From Deltaproteobacteria bacterium (GTDB lineage Bacteria; UBA10199; DSSB01): a DNA stretch of 13,330 nucleotides. Positions within the stretch are counted from its first letter, which is position 1, and every line of letters begins with the position of its first letter. The position numbers and the translations under genes were made by a program. A model generated the notes under the pieces. It had not been told where the DNA came from and did not search any database. It saw only the letters and a program-made list of their open reading frames with translations. Shown here in pieces: positions 1 through 9,515 of the stretch. Location of the stretch: assembly GCA_021414045.1 (NCBI GenBank), contig JAIOPF010000013.1, positions 1-13,330 on the forward strand. Direction: 5' to 3'.

Positions 1-1
1 A

Positions 2-1042
2 GACGGCGACAGCATTCAATTGGGCAACGGAACCGAACTCAACTTCGAATTGCCCAAGGGTGCCGACTATCCCACGTCGGTCGGCGATGCAACGGCGCCG
101 GCTCACCCCCGCGCCGCCATCCCGCCGCCGCGACAAAGCGAAACCCATCCGATTTATCGTGGGCTGACGGCCGAGGAACTGGATAACTACTTTATTCGCC
201 ATACGTCGGAATCCGAACCTCAAACAGATCGCTTCCGCGCAGGCGAACTCCGCCTACCGGACGACCGAACGGTCTTGCTCAGCTCCTTGAACAGCGGATG
301 GAGCGTCGGCGTCGAGCAAGCCCCCGCGGGCGCGACTCAGGCCCTGCAATTCTCCGCGCCGGATTCCGTCGCAAAAAATCCCGTCTTGATCTACCTCGAC
401 GGCGAAGGAAGATTCATCTTGAAAGGCTTGCAAGAGGGCCGCGAGGTGCGCATCCAGTCCCGCAAGGACAGGTTCCTCCCGCAGGAAGGCCTACCCAAAG
501 CGCCGGCCGGACCCAAGCATAAGTTGGAAGGTTGGACCTTCCTGGAAGGCGGGGAACGCATCTTCCTAGGATCGGATTTTTGGTTCGATTTTTGGCCGGG
601 CTCGCCGAGCTCGCCGCACGCGATCCCCGAAGCAAAACCGAGCGAAGGAGCGGTCCAAGTACAAGCCTTCAATCCCGTGTCGACGGTGGTGGAAGCAACC
701 GCCCCGGCTCCGACCAAAACCCTGGTATTCCGCGGCGGCGAAATGCAACTGCACCTGAACAAGCCGATAGTGGTGCGTTCCGGCCCAGAGATCACCGAAC
801 TCAAAATCCGCGACGAAGATGGCCATTCGGCGCTGGAAATCCTTGTTCCCGAGTCCTTGGCCAAGATCCATGAAACCAGGATCTTCAACCGGGACGGCAA
901 GTGGAAAATCCGCTCCGAAGGCGGCGCGGGCGATTCCGTGCTGGTCAACGGAATGCGGCTGCCCTCCAAGATCGACCTCGACCTGCTTCCCGACACCGTG
1001 CTTCAAATCGGTGACCTAAAGTTCAAGATCCATCGCCCCTAA
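2..1042 (+). CDS. Tandem FHA-domain protein, 3' part (partial)
   Basis: The frame is open to the left edge, so only the last 346 residues are visible. A TTG at position 20 lies inside an FHA strand and is not a credible start. Residues 1-19 (DGDSIQLGNGTELNFELP) match the closing strands of an FHA domain. A Pro/Ala-rich linker follows. Residues about 80-197 read as a second FHA fold ending in GGERIFLGSDFWFDF, and residues about 240-346 as a third, with VLVNGMRL (N316-G317) and VLQIGDLKFKIHRP at the end. FHA domains normally bind phosphothreonine peptides. Here the S-x-x-H motif is altered: the third domain has A-K-I-H, and the second has neither His nor the Asn-Gly pair, so the copies may be structural. 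No membrane segment or C-terminal HTH is visible, so it is not an FHA-type sigma-54 activator with its usual DNA-binding end. Role is unknown; a secretion-apparatus or signalling scaffold is possible. Confidence 0.8.
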   Translation, partial: DGDSIQLGNGTELNFELPKGADYPTSVGDATAPAHPRAAIPPPRQSETHPIYRGLTAEELDNYFIRHTSESEPQTDRFRAGELRLPDDRTVLLSSLNSGWSVGVEQAPAGATQALQFSAPDSVAKNPVLIYLDGEGRFILKGLQEGREVRIQSRKDRFLPQEGLPKAPAGPKHKLEGWTFLEGGERIFLGSDFWFDFWPGSPSSPHAIPEAKPSEGAVQVQAFNPVSTVVEATAPAPTKTLVFRGGEMQLHLNKPIVVRSGPEITELKIRDEDGHSALEILVPESLAKIHETRIFNRDGKWKIRSEGGAGDSVLVNGMRLPSKIDLDLLPDTVLQIGDLKFKIHRP

Positions 1043-1233
1043 CGCGGCGCTTCTTGCGTTTTCGCAAACCTTATCCGCAGCTCCAGAATTGAGGACAGCA
1101 GCCCACATCCCCAAATCCGATCGCGGGCCCTTCACCCCGATTATGACGGAGGAAAATCCAAAGTCCTTCTCTCTTCGGATAAAAAATATCTGATTTTACG
1201 GGGATATCACCGGTATTTCCCAAACCCTGATAA

Positions 1234-1250
1234 TTGGCATGCAGGTTGCT
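1234..1250 (+). promoter_or_regulatory. Sigma-54 (-24/-12) promoter
   Basis: The sequence TTGGCATGCAGGTTGCT fits the RpoN consensus (YTGGCACGRNNNTTGCW) at all but two defined positions. The invariant GG (1236-1237) and GC (1248-1249) are separated by exactly ten bases, as required. Transcription would start near 1261, giving a leader of about 110 bases before the ATG at 1370. This predicts that the gene needs a sigma-54 activator and is silent without its signal. Confidence 0.72.
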
Positions 1251-1337
1251 TTAGTTTATCCCGCGAAGGTAAGGGGCTCGTCTCTTCTCACTCCAAACAG
1301 CCCCAAATCATCCAAAGGCACTCCTCCAAATCGTCTA

Positions 1338-1367
1338 GTTCCGCGTCATGCGGAACCCAAGGAGGGG
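1338..1367 (+). promoter_or_regulatory. Leader hairpin abutting a strong Shine-Dalgarno
   Basis: GTTCCGC (1338-1344) and GCGGAAC (1350-1356) form a perfect 7-bp stem with a GTCAT loop. It ends two bases before AAGGAGGGG (1359-1367), which lies two bases before the ATG at 1370. The hairpin could keep the ribosome site exposed, protect the 5' end, or be a protein-binding site. The strong ribosome site fixes the start of the following gene. Confidence 0.5.
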
Positions 1368-1369
1368 CT

Positions 1370-2413
1370 ATGTCCAATACCGTAACAGGACTCCATTCAA
1401 ATTCGGAATATTACGTCGACGCCTACGGCGAGACATCCTCGGACTATGACGATTGGGAAAATGTCACAGCTGGATCCGACGCTCCCTCGGAACAGGACCA
1501 ATACCTGCCAAATCCCCACGCGAGCACGCAGGGCCCCCAAACGGCCTCGATGGAAAATTACGGCGATTGGGAAAATGCGGGAGAAGCGCCACCATCGGAA
1601 GGCGAGGAATTCCAGCAACAATGCGAAGCGCTGCGGGGATTCATCAACGACGACCCGGAGCTCAGCCCGGAACAAAAAAAGGATTATTCCCAAAAACTCG
1701 AAAAACTGAAGAGCGGAGCCGACCTGCATCCGGATTCCATCGACCTCTACCAAAACCAATTGGACGCCCTGCGGGAAAATTACGAGCTTGCCGCCCAGTA
1801 TTCTCCCTTGGCCAACGAATTGGCCCAGAGCTACGGCCAAGATCCCGGAACGGTGGAGGAGATGGCGAAGAAATACGGCCTCGACCTGCACCATCTTCCC
1901 AACCCGGCCAATGAATCCGTCCTCAAATTCCTGGGGGAACTCGATCCCTCGCTTGGAGAATCCCTAAAGACGGCGAAAACCTCCGTCGACGACAAAACAA
2001 AAAAAGACGCGGAGATGGTCCAACAAGCCAAGGACCGGAATGCCATGGCCGTGATGAGCACCGGCGACATGGACAGTACCGACCTCTCTTCTTACGAATA
2101 CCTGCTGCAGGCGCAAACGGGTTCGGATCCCGCCTCGCTCGCGATGCAGGATCAGCTGCAGAAATTCCAGGGCGACCTTCAGTCCGCCTTGGGCGCCCTT
2201 TATGGCCAAGCAAGCCTTTCGGTGGACTCCGAGCTGGTGAAGAGCGCCTTCGATTTGAAGGTCCCTAACTTGCCCGATGAAGTCCCCGAATTGGTGCCGA
2301 TGGCCTGGGACGGTCGGGGGACCAAGGGCGGCGGCAATTTCGACCGCATGACGTGGCCGGACTGGGTCAGCGGCTACCCGAAGCTCGAATACACCGGCAA
2401 AGCCAAGAATTGA
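1370..2413 (+). CDS. Orphan acidic helical protein, sigma-54 controlled
   Basis: I do not recognise this 347-residue protein. The ATG start is set by the strong ribosome site just upstream. Residues 1-78 are acidic, rich in Ser, Asn, Gln, Tyr and Pro, and probably disordered. They contain a two-copy repeat: DYDDWENVTAGSDAPSE at about 25-41 and NYGDWENAGEAPPSE at about 63-77, with the same 13-base core at DNA level (1451 and 1565). Residues about 79-155 look alpha-helical or coiled-coil, and 180-295 also mainly helical. The C-terminal 50 residues are Pro/Trp/Gly-rich (PDEVPELVPMAWDGRG, MTWPDWVSGYPKLEY). There is one cysteine (C85) and no Sec signal or membrane segment. It stands alone between its own promoter and terminator. 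The disordered polar N-terminus would suit a secreted substrate, but that is inference only. Confidence 0.75.
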   Translation: MSNTVTGLHSNSEYYVDAYGETSSDYDDWENVTAGSDAPSEQDQYLPNPHASTQGPQTASMENYGDWENAGEAPPSEGEEFQQQCEALRGFINDDPELSPEQKKDYSQKLEKLKSGADLHPDSIDLYQNQLDALRENYELAAQYSPLANELAQSYGQDPGTVEEMAKKYGLDLHHLPNPANESVLKFLGELDPSLGESLKTAKTSVDDKTKKDAEMVQQAKDRNAMAVMSTGDMDSTDLSSYEYLLQAQTGSDPASLAMQDQLQKFQGDLQSALGALYGQASLSVDSELVKSAFDLKVPNLPDEVPELVPMAWDGRGTKGGGNFDRMTWPDWVSGYPKLEYTGKAKN

Positions 2414-2425
2414 TTCCAGCGGGCC

Positions 2426-2458
2426 GGGCCCGCCTCGGGGGTGGCGGGCCCTTTTTTT
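2426..2458 (+). terminator. Rho-independent terminator
   Basis: GGGCCCGCC (2426-2434) pairs perfectly with GGCGGGCCC (2443-2451) around an 8-base loop, followed by seven T (2452-2458). It lies 12 bases after the TGA at 2411-2413 and closes the single-gene unit. Confidence 0.93.
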
Positions 2459-2479
2459 CCATTAAGACGGATTCTTCTA

Positions 2480-2509
2480 CTGACAAAGGCAGGGAAACCC
2501 TCGTACTCT
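2480..2509 (+). promoter_or_regulatory. Possible sigma-70-type promoter
   Basis: CTGACA (2480-2485) and TACTCT (2504-2509) are 18 bases apart, upstream of the gene at 2617. The -10 match is weak (3 of 6). A promoter is expected here because a strong terminator lies just upstream. Confidence 0.3.
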
Positions 2510-2520
2510 TCTCCTTAAGA

Positions 2521-2542
2521 ATTCGAAAAAAAATATTCGAAT
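2521..2542 (+). promoter_or_regulatory. AT-rich inverted repeat, possible operator
   Basis: ATTCGAA (2521-2527) and TTCGAAT (2536-2542) form a perfect 7-base inverted repeat around an A-rich 8-base spacer. It lies about 75 bases before the GTG at 2617 and just downstream of the possible promoter, where a repressor could act. No known regulator can be named. Confidence 0.3.
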
Positions 2543-2616
2543 GAGACAACATGACCGATCTGCCAAACCGATAATCGCCTCCAGGAAGATCGTTTTGGGG
2601 GAAAGGAACCTCTCCC

Positions 2617-4146
2617 GTGGGTGACCCAGTTGAAAATAATCTAGTAACTCCGAATCCTTACGCGTCTTATGAAGACGCCGATCTCGGGGTTTCCATCGCT
2701 CCTGAATCCGCTTCGACTCCGGCCGAACCGGCCGTGGATCTCACGACGGCGAGTACTGGAACAGGTTCCAGCGACACCTTTAGTCGCCCCCTTCGCCTCC
2801 CGCGTCATCTTTCACCCCACGACAACATTCGTATCTCGGATGGCCACGGTGGAAGCCGCACCCTAGAAGTCATTGATTTAATTAGAGAAGCTCGTACAGA
2901 TGTCGGTGTACGCCGTCAATTACTGACCCTGGCATCGGCCGCCGCTTCCGACCCCACCCTCCTCAATCGTTGCTATGTTTCCAAAGAGGAAAACCTCATC
3001 CCGATGTTGGCCCAATTGGGCTCGAGCGACCCTGTGGCGCGTCACGAGGGTGCTCTTTCCTTAAGATATTTCATTTTAAGCCACCCCGAAGACCGTCAGC
3101 TGCAACAGGCCTTGATCGCCACCGTGGCGGAGGTCGCGCACCAAGACCAGAACAATACGGATGCCCGAGAAGTTTTAAGATCCATTTCCAACGACAGCTC
3201 GCCCCAGAATGCCGGCCTGCGCAACTGGATGCAGAGCCAACCGCGAGTGGCGACTTTCATTTCCAATGAGGCCGTGTCCCAGGCCGGCACCAACTCGAAT
3301 TCAAACGCCGCCGGGTCCAATGCGGGAGGCAGCAATGCTGCCGCCATCGTGGGAGCCCCTGGAACTAACGGCGTCTCCGTTTCCGGCGACACCAAAGCTT
3401 TGGCGAATCTCGCGACCCCGGCCCCTTTATCCGCGCCGGTCGCCGACCAACTGCTGCATTTGATCGAATCCCGCGTCGCCGGCACTCCCCTCGAAGGCGT
3501 GCCCACCGAAGGCATCTTGAGCTTCGCGCAAAACAACGCGGCTCTCCCCGCCCAGCAATTCGAAGACCTCTTGCGCCTGCGCATTCTCGCCGACGCCCTG
3601 CCCTTGACCGGCTTTACCGGCAATCTTTTCGGCAGCGCCTCGACCGTCGCGGGAGTCCTGGCCGCGGATATCCGAAGAACCCTCGCTCGCGAAGGCGGTA
3701 CCGCCGCCATCTCCGGCGAGGTCCTCCGGCCTTCGACGCTCGCCGCCTCGGTGACCTCCGACGGAGCGCCGATTCCCTTCACGGCTCCGACCGTGACGAC
3801 GGCCGCCGCAACGGTTCCCAGCGAAGCGCTTTCAGGCTCTTTCGCCGGCATGGGTTCGAACTTCCTTCCCGGCGGCATCATTCCCTTTTTCGTCCCCGCG
3901 CTTTTGACCAGCCTCTCCGGGATGCAGGGACTTTCCGCGCAGCCGAACAATCTCGGACCCACTCCGCTCGCGACCCTCGCGATGGGGCTGGCCGGAAATT
4001 CGACTTACCATGTCGAAGGGCCCACGACGGTGGACGAAGACGGCCATCAGAGCTTCGGCGGCGGATCCCAGGGACATTCCGGTCAGGGCGACGACGGCGA
4101 GCACCGCGACGAACGCCACGAAGCGCCGGACTCCTATCTCGCCTAA
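2617..4146 (+). CDS. Orphan protein with HEAT-like part and charged tail
   Basis: I do not recognise this 509-residue protein. It starts at GTG 2617, nine bases after GAAAGGA (2601-2607). Residues 1-80 are polar and probably disordered. Residues about 84-215 are amphipathic helices resembling HEAT/ARM repeats (for example [20 protein letters not shown], 126-145). Residues about 223-252 are an Asn/Gly/Ala/Ser-rich linker. Residues about 265-360 are again helical. Residues 411-440 include a short hydrophobic stretch ([15 protein letters not shown]) that could be a membrane-active or buried helix. Residues 471-509 form a tail rich in Gly, His, Asp and Glu. There is no Sec signal. The motif PNP[YH]AS occurs near the N-terminus both here and in the orphan at 1370 (residues 12-17 here, 47-52 there), hinting at a shared targeting or origin. 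An adaptor or secreted structural protein is possible; function unknown. Confidence 0.72.
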   Translation: MGDPVENNLVTPNPYASYEDADLGVSIAPESASTPAEPAVDLTTASTGTGSSDTFSRPLRLPRHLSPHDNIRISDGHGGSRTLEVIDLIREARTDVGVRRQLLTLASAAASDPTLLNRCYVSKEENLIPMLAQLGSSDPVARHEGALSLRYFILSHPEDRQLQQALIATVAEVAHQDQNNTDAREVLRSISNDSSPQNAGLRNWMQSQPRVATFISNEAVSQAGTNSNSNAAGSNAGGSNAAAIVGAPGTNGVSVSGDTKALANLATPAPLSAPVADQLLHLIESRVAGTPLEGVPTEGILSFAQNNAALPAQQFEDLLRLRILADALPLTGFTGNLFGSASTVAGVLAADIRRTLAREGGTAAISGEVLRPSTLAASVTSDGAPIPFTAPTVTTAAATVPSEALSGSFAGMGSNFLPGGIIPFFVPALLTSLSGMQGLSAQPNNLGPTPLATLAMGLAGNSTYHVEGPTTVDEDGHQSFGGGSQGHSGQGDDGEHRDERHEAPDSYLA

Positions 4147-4156
4147 GCTTTTCCCA

Positions 4157-4186
4157 TTGACCCTGACCTCGCGGCACCGCTAGTTC
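4157..4186 (+). promoter_or_regulatory. Putative uvrA promoter
   Basis: TTGACC (4157-4162) and TAGTTC (4181-4186) are 18 bases apart. The start of transcription would fall at about 4193, practically at the ATG at 4195. No Shine-Dalgarno is visible before that ATG, so uvrA may be read from a leaderless or near-leaderless message. A similar arrangement, TTGACG-N17-TAGTCC, precedes the ThyX-like gene. The -10 matches are weak. Confidence 0.4.
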
Positions 4187-4194
4187 TTTCGCCT

Positions 4195-7005
<2,811 letters not shown>

Positions 7006-7085
7006 AAGCCGAGCCGCAAGCTAGATTGCCCGCAAGACTTGCTTTTGAAGAAGAGCCGATCTAGGCCCGTTCAAAGGGGTAATTC

Positions 7086-8381
7086 ATGAAAAATCGCCTC
7101 CTCTCGCGCTCTATCCTCGCATTGATCTTTTTCAGTAGTTTCCCTGCCGGTTGCTCTTCCGGAGGGGCTTCGGGATCCCAAAATTCGAATATCCCGGGAA
7201 ATAACCCCGCGAATGGCGGCGGCAGCCTCGCCTCTTGCGCCATTTTCCCGTCCGATAATCCCTGGAATCGGGACATCTCCCAGGACCCCGTCGACCCGAA
7301 TTCGGATGCCTATATCGCCCACATGAACGGAGCATCGACGAACCTCCACCCTGACTTCGGAAGCAATCCTAGCTACGGCATCCCCTACACGACCGTGAAG
7401 AGCGATCAGGCCAAGGTCCCCGTCAGCTTTGATCAGGCCGACGAAAGCGATCCCGGACCCTACCCCATTCCGAACAATGCCCCGGTGGAAGCCGGAAGCG
7501 ATGCCCATGTCTTGGTGGTCGACACGGACAACTGCATTTTGTACGAAACCTACTCCTCGGAATTCGTTGGACCAGGATGGCAGGCTTATTCCGGAGCGAT
7601 TTTTGATTTAAATTCCAATCAGTTGCGTCCAGACAGCTGGACTTCCGCCGATGCGGCGGGCCTGCCGATTTTGCCCGGATTGGTGCGTTACGACGAGGCT
7701 GTTACTCAAGGTGAAATCCGCCACGCGCTGCGTTTTACCGTGGAATCCACCCAACAAGCCTATATTCATCCCGCCACCCATGAAGCCGGAGACACCCCCT
7801 CGACAAATGCCCCACCCATGGGGCTCCGAGTCCGACTGAAGGCGAATTATGACGTCTCGGGCTTCACCGGAGTCTCCCGGGTCGTCTTGGAAGCCCTCAA
7901 GAAGTACGGCATGTTCGTCGCCGATAATGGGGGAGATTGGTATATCTCTGGGTCTACGGATACCCGTTGGAACGACGACGACCTCGAACAACTCAAGTCC
8001 GTCCCCTCCAGCCCGTACTCGGTGGACGATGCCCAATTGCAAGAACTGGCTGCGGCATACGGCGCGGTCCTCTCCGCCAAGGTCATCAAAGACAAGTTCT
8101 CGGGCCAATCCAAAGGCTTTGGATTCGTCGAGATGGAGAATGACGATGAGGCCGATGCGGCCATCAACGGACTGAACGGCAAAGATGTCGGCGGCCGTAC
8201 CATGAAGGTCAACGAAGCGCGTCCGATGACCCCCCGTAGCGGTGGCGGTGGTGGTGGATTCGGCGGCGGCGGAGGCGGTGGCGGTGGTCGTCGCTTCGGC
8301 GGTGGCGGAGGCGGCGGTGGTGGTGGCGGCGGTGGTCGCGACCGTCGCGGCGGTGGCGGAGGCGGCGGAGGCCGCTGGTAA
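7086..8381 (+). CDS. Lipoprotein fused to truncated RRM RNA-binding domain
   Basis: The start ATG 7086 follows AAAGGGG (7073-7079) by six bases. Residues 1-22 are a lipoprotein-type signal ending FPAG, with C23 as the lipidation site (Pro at -3 is unusual). Residues about 48-305 resemble a conserved family of exported proteins of unknown function, with runs such as FPSDNPWNRDIS, RPDSWTSADAAGLPILPGLV and PPMGLRVRLKANYD. At about residue 309 the sequence switches to an RRM domain of the small bacterial glycine-rich RNA-binding type: PYSVDDAQLQEL, the RNP1 motif KGFGFVEM (343-350), and NGKDVGGRTMKVNEARP. The first strand with RNP2 (normally a YVGNL-like segment) is missing. The C-terminus is almost pure glycine with Arg/Phe. 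A lipoprotein would carry an RNA-binding domain out of the cytoplasm, so this looks like a chimera of two genes, by deletion or assembly error, with the join near 8007-8012. The frame itself is open throughout. Confidence 0.8.
   Translation: MKNRLLSRSILALIFFSSFPAGCSSGGASGSQNSNIPGNNPANGGGSLASCAIFPSDNPWNRDISQDPVDPNSDAYIAHMNGASTNLHPDFGSNPSYGIPYTTVKSDQAKVPVSFDQADESDPGPYPIPNNAPVEAGSDAHVLVVDTDNCILYETYSSEFVGPGWQAYSGAIFDLNSNQLRPDSWTSADAAGLPILPGLVRYDEAVTQGEIRHALRFTVESTQQAYIHPATHEAGDTPSTNAPPMGLRVRLKANYDVSGFTGVSRVVLEALKKYGMFVADNGGDWYISGSTDTRWNDDDLEQLKSVPSSPYSVDDAQLQELAAAYGAVLSAKVIKDKFSGQSKGFGFVEMENDDEADAAINGLNGKDVGGRTMKVNEARPMTPRSGGGGGGFGGGGGGGGGRRFGGGGGGGGGGGGGRDRRGGGGGGGGRW
8241..8371 (+). repeat. Glycine-codon low-complexity repeat
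   Basis: Nearly uninterrupted GGN codons, mostly GGC and GGT, encode the Gly-rich tail, broken only by short Arg/Phe/Asp insertions. Such tails are usual after RRM domains in bacterial RNA-binding proteins. The repeat is prone to slippage and misassembly. Confidence 0.85.
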
Positions 8382-8400
8382 GCCCAAAAGTATTATTCCC

Positions 8401-8436
8401 AAACCCGTCGAAGCAGCTGCTTCGGCGGGTTTTTTT
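8401..8436 (+). terminator. Rho-independent terminator
   Basis: ACCCGTCGAAGCAG (8403-8416) faces CTGCTTCGGCGGGT (8417-8430), complementary except for one G-U pair. The innermost bases open as a loop. The stem is preceded by AAA and followed by a seven-T run ending at 8436. It closes the unit that ends in the RRM coding part. Confidence 0.9.
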
Positions 8437-8569
8437 ATGTCCGGTACCCTCCTGTAAAAACTAACGACGCGCTCAATATTTTCCCTTGCCTCGGGGGAGT
8501 GGTTTTGTGGATAAGGAACCCGCCTGAAATTCCGGCGAATTCCGCATTTGAAGGGCTTTTGGCCCGCCT

Positions 8570-8585
8570 CGGTCGATGTCGACCG
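8570..8585 (+). promoter_or_regulatory. Perfect dyad before epimerase gene, possible operator
   Basis: CGGTCGA-TG-TCGACCG is a perfect 16-bp palindrome, 27 bases before the ATG at 8613. A centre this tight suits a dimeric regulator better than an RNA hairpin. Upstream, AATTCCG occurs twice exactly ten bases apart (8528 and 8538), one helical turn. No convincing -35/-10 pair was found in the 8437-8612 stretch. Confidence 0.35.
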
Positions 8586-8612
8586 TGCAGCCACCGATAG
8601 AGGAAATTGGAT

Positions 8613-9515
8613 ATGAGAATCTTGATCACAGGCGCCAGCGGCTTGGTCGGCTCGTCCTTAAGCGAACGCCTGCGCGCCCAGGGACATCAAATCAGCCGCC
8701 TCGTCCGCCATTCTTCGAATTCCTCCCGAGGCGAGGCCTATTGGAATCCCGAGGGCGGCAGCGTCGACAAGACCGGCATCGACGTCCTAAATCCGGAAAT
8801 CGTCGTTCACCTAGCCGGAGAAAATATTGCCGGAGGCCGCTGGAACGCCGAGCGCAAGCGCAAGATCCGCGACAGCCGCGTCAACGGAACCCGGGCCCTA
8901 GCCGATACCCTCGCCCATCTCGAAAATCGCCCCAAAGCCTTTATCTGCGCTTCCGCCGTCGGTTATTTCGGCTCGCGAGGCGACGAAGTCCTAACGGAAG
9001 ACAGCGCGCCGGGCGACGGCTTCCTAGCGGAGGTCTGCCAAGAATGGGAGGCCGCCTCCGAACTCGCTTCCAAGGCAGGCATTCGCACCGCCAACCTGCG
9101 ATTCGGCGTGATCCTCAGCCGCGAAGGCGGCGCACTCAAAAAAATGCTGCTCCCCTTCAAGCTGGGATTGGGCGGCGTCATCGGCAACGGCAAGCAATAC
9201 ATGAGCTGGATCACCCTGGACGACGTCGTGGGCGCCCTTGAGTTCGCCATTCAAAACGAATCCCTCAAAGGACCGGTCAATACGGTCGCTCCCAATCCCG
9301 TGACCAATAAAGAATTCACCAAGACCTTGGGCCGCGTCTTATGGCGTCCCACCTGCTTTCCGCTTCCTGCCTCCACGGCGCGCATGTTGATCGGCGAGAT
9401 GGCCGACGAACTGTTGCTCGCGAGCATCCGGGTCAAGCCGGCGAAATTGGAAAAGGCCGGGTATAAATTCCAGTATCCGGACCTGAAAGAAGCTCTGAAG
9501 CACGTTCTCAAGTGA
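8613..9515 (+). CDS. TIGR01777 (YfcH-type) epimerase family protein
   Basis: This is a 300-residue NAD(P)-binding protein of the extended short-chain dehydrogenase superfamily. The N-terminal MRILITGASGLVGSSL carries the Rossmann GxxGxxG (G7, G10, G13). Family-typical runs follow: VVHLAGENIAGGRW, ASAVGYFGSRGDEVLTED, LRFGVILSREGGALKKML and MSWITLDDVVGAL. The C-terminal third (from about GPVNTVAPNPVTNKEF to the end) is the DUF1731 domain usual in this family. GAGGAAA (8600-8606) sits six bases before the ATG at 8613; the in-frame TTG at 8607 is too close to it to be the start. The substrate is unknown for the family. The TGA overlaps the GTG of the next gene (GTGA, 9512-9515), so the two are probably translationally coupled. 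Confidence 0.93.
   Translation: MRILITGASGLVGSSLSERLRAQGHQISRLVRHSSNSSRGEAYWNPEGGSVDKTGIDVLNPEIVVHLAGENIAGGRWNAERKRKIRDSRVNGTRALADTLAHLENRPKAFICASAVGYFGSRGDEVLTEDSAPGDGFLAEVCQEWEAASELASKAGIRTANLRFGVILSREGGALKKMLLPFKLGLGGVIGNGKQYMSWITLDDVVGALEFAIQNESLKGPVNTVAPNPVTNKEFTKTLGRVLWRPTCFPLPASTARMLIGEMADELLLASIRVKPAKLEKAGYKFQYPDLKEALKHVLK

Larger units (their letters stand above)
1043..1369. other. Non-coding gap with regulatory signals
   Basis: This 327-base stretch holds no credible gene. There is no clear terminator for the FHA gene; the small hairpin at 1054-1067 (5-bp stem, TTTT loop) lacks a following T run. The right half carries the sigma-54 promoter and the hairpin next to the ribosome site listed separately. 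Two imperfect dyads lie upstream of the promoter: TCGGATA-N5-TATCTGA at 1175-1193 (6 of 7 pairs) and GGGATAT-N7-ATTTCCC at 1201-1221 (6 of 7 pairs). The first is centred about 77 bases before the expected start of transcription, where enhancer-binding activators often sit. Confidence 0.6.

Noticed and set aside
3096..3962. 288-codon antisense frame opposite the HEAT-like orphan
   Set aside because: No recognisable domain. The + strand frame is longer, has a ribosome site and shows ordered domain structure.
7025..7043. Second sigma-54 promoter before the lipoprotein (TTGCCC...TTGC)
   Set aside because: The second G of the GG element is missing and the spacing to GC is one base too long.
7016..7046. 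Terminator after uvrA (GCAAG ... CTTGC TTTT)
   Set aside because: The 5-bp stem with a long loop and only four T is too weak to call.
7608..8594. 328-codon antisense frame rich in Ala/Thr opposite the Gly tail
   Set aside because: The Ala/Thr runs are the complement of glycine codons, and the frame crosses a strong terminator and the next gene's leader.
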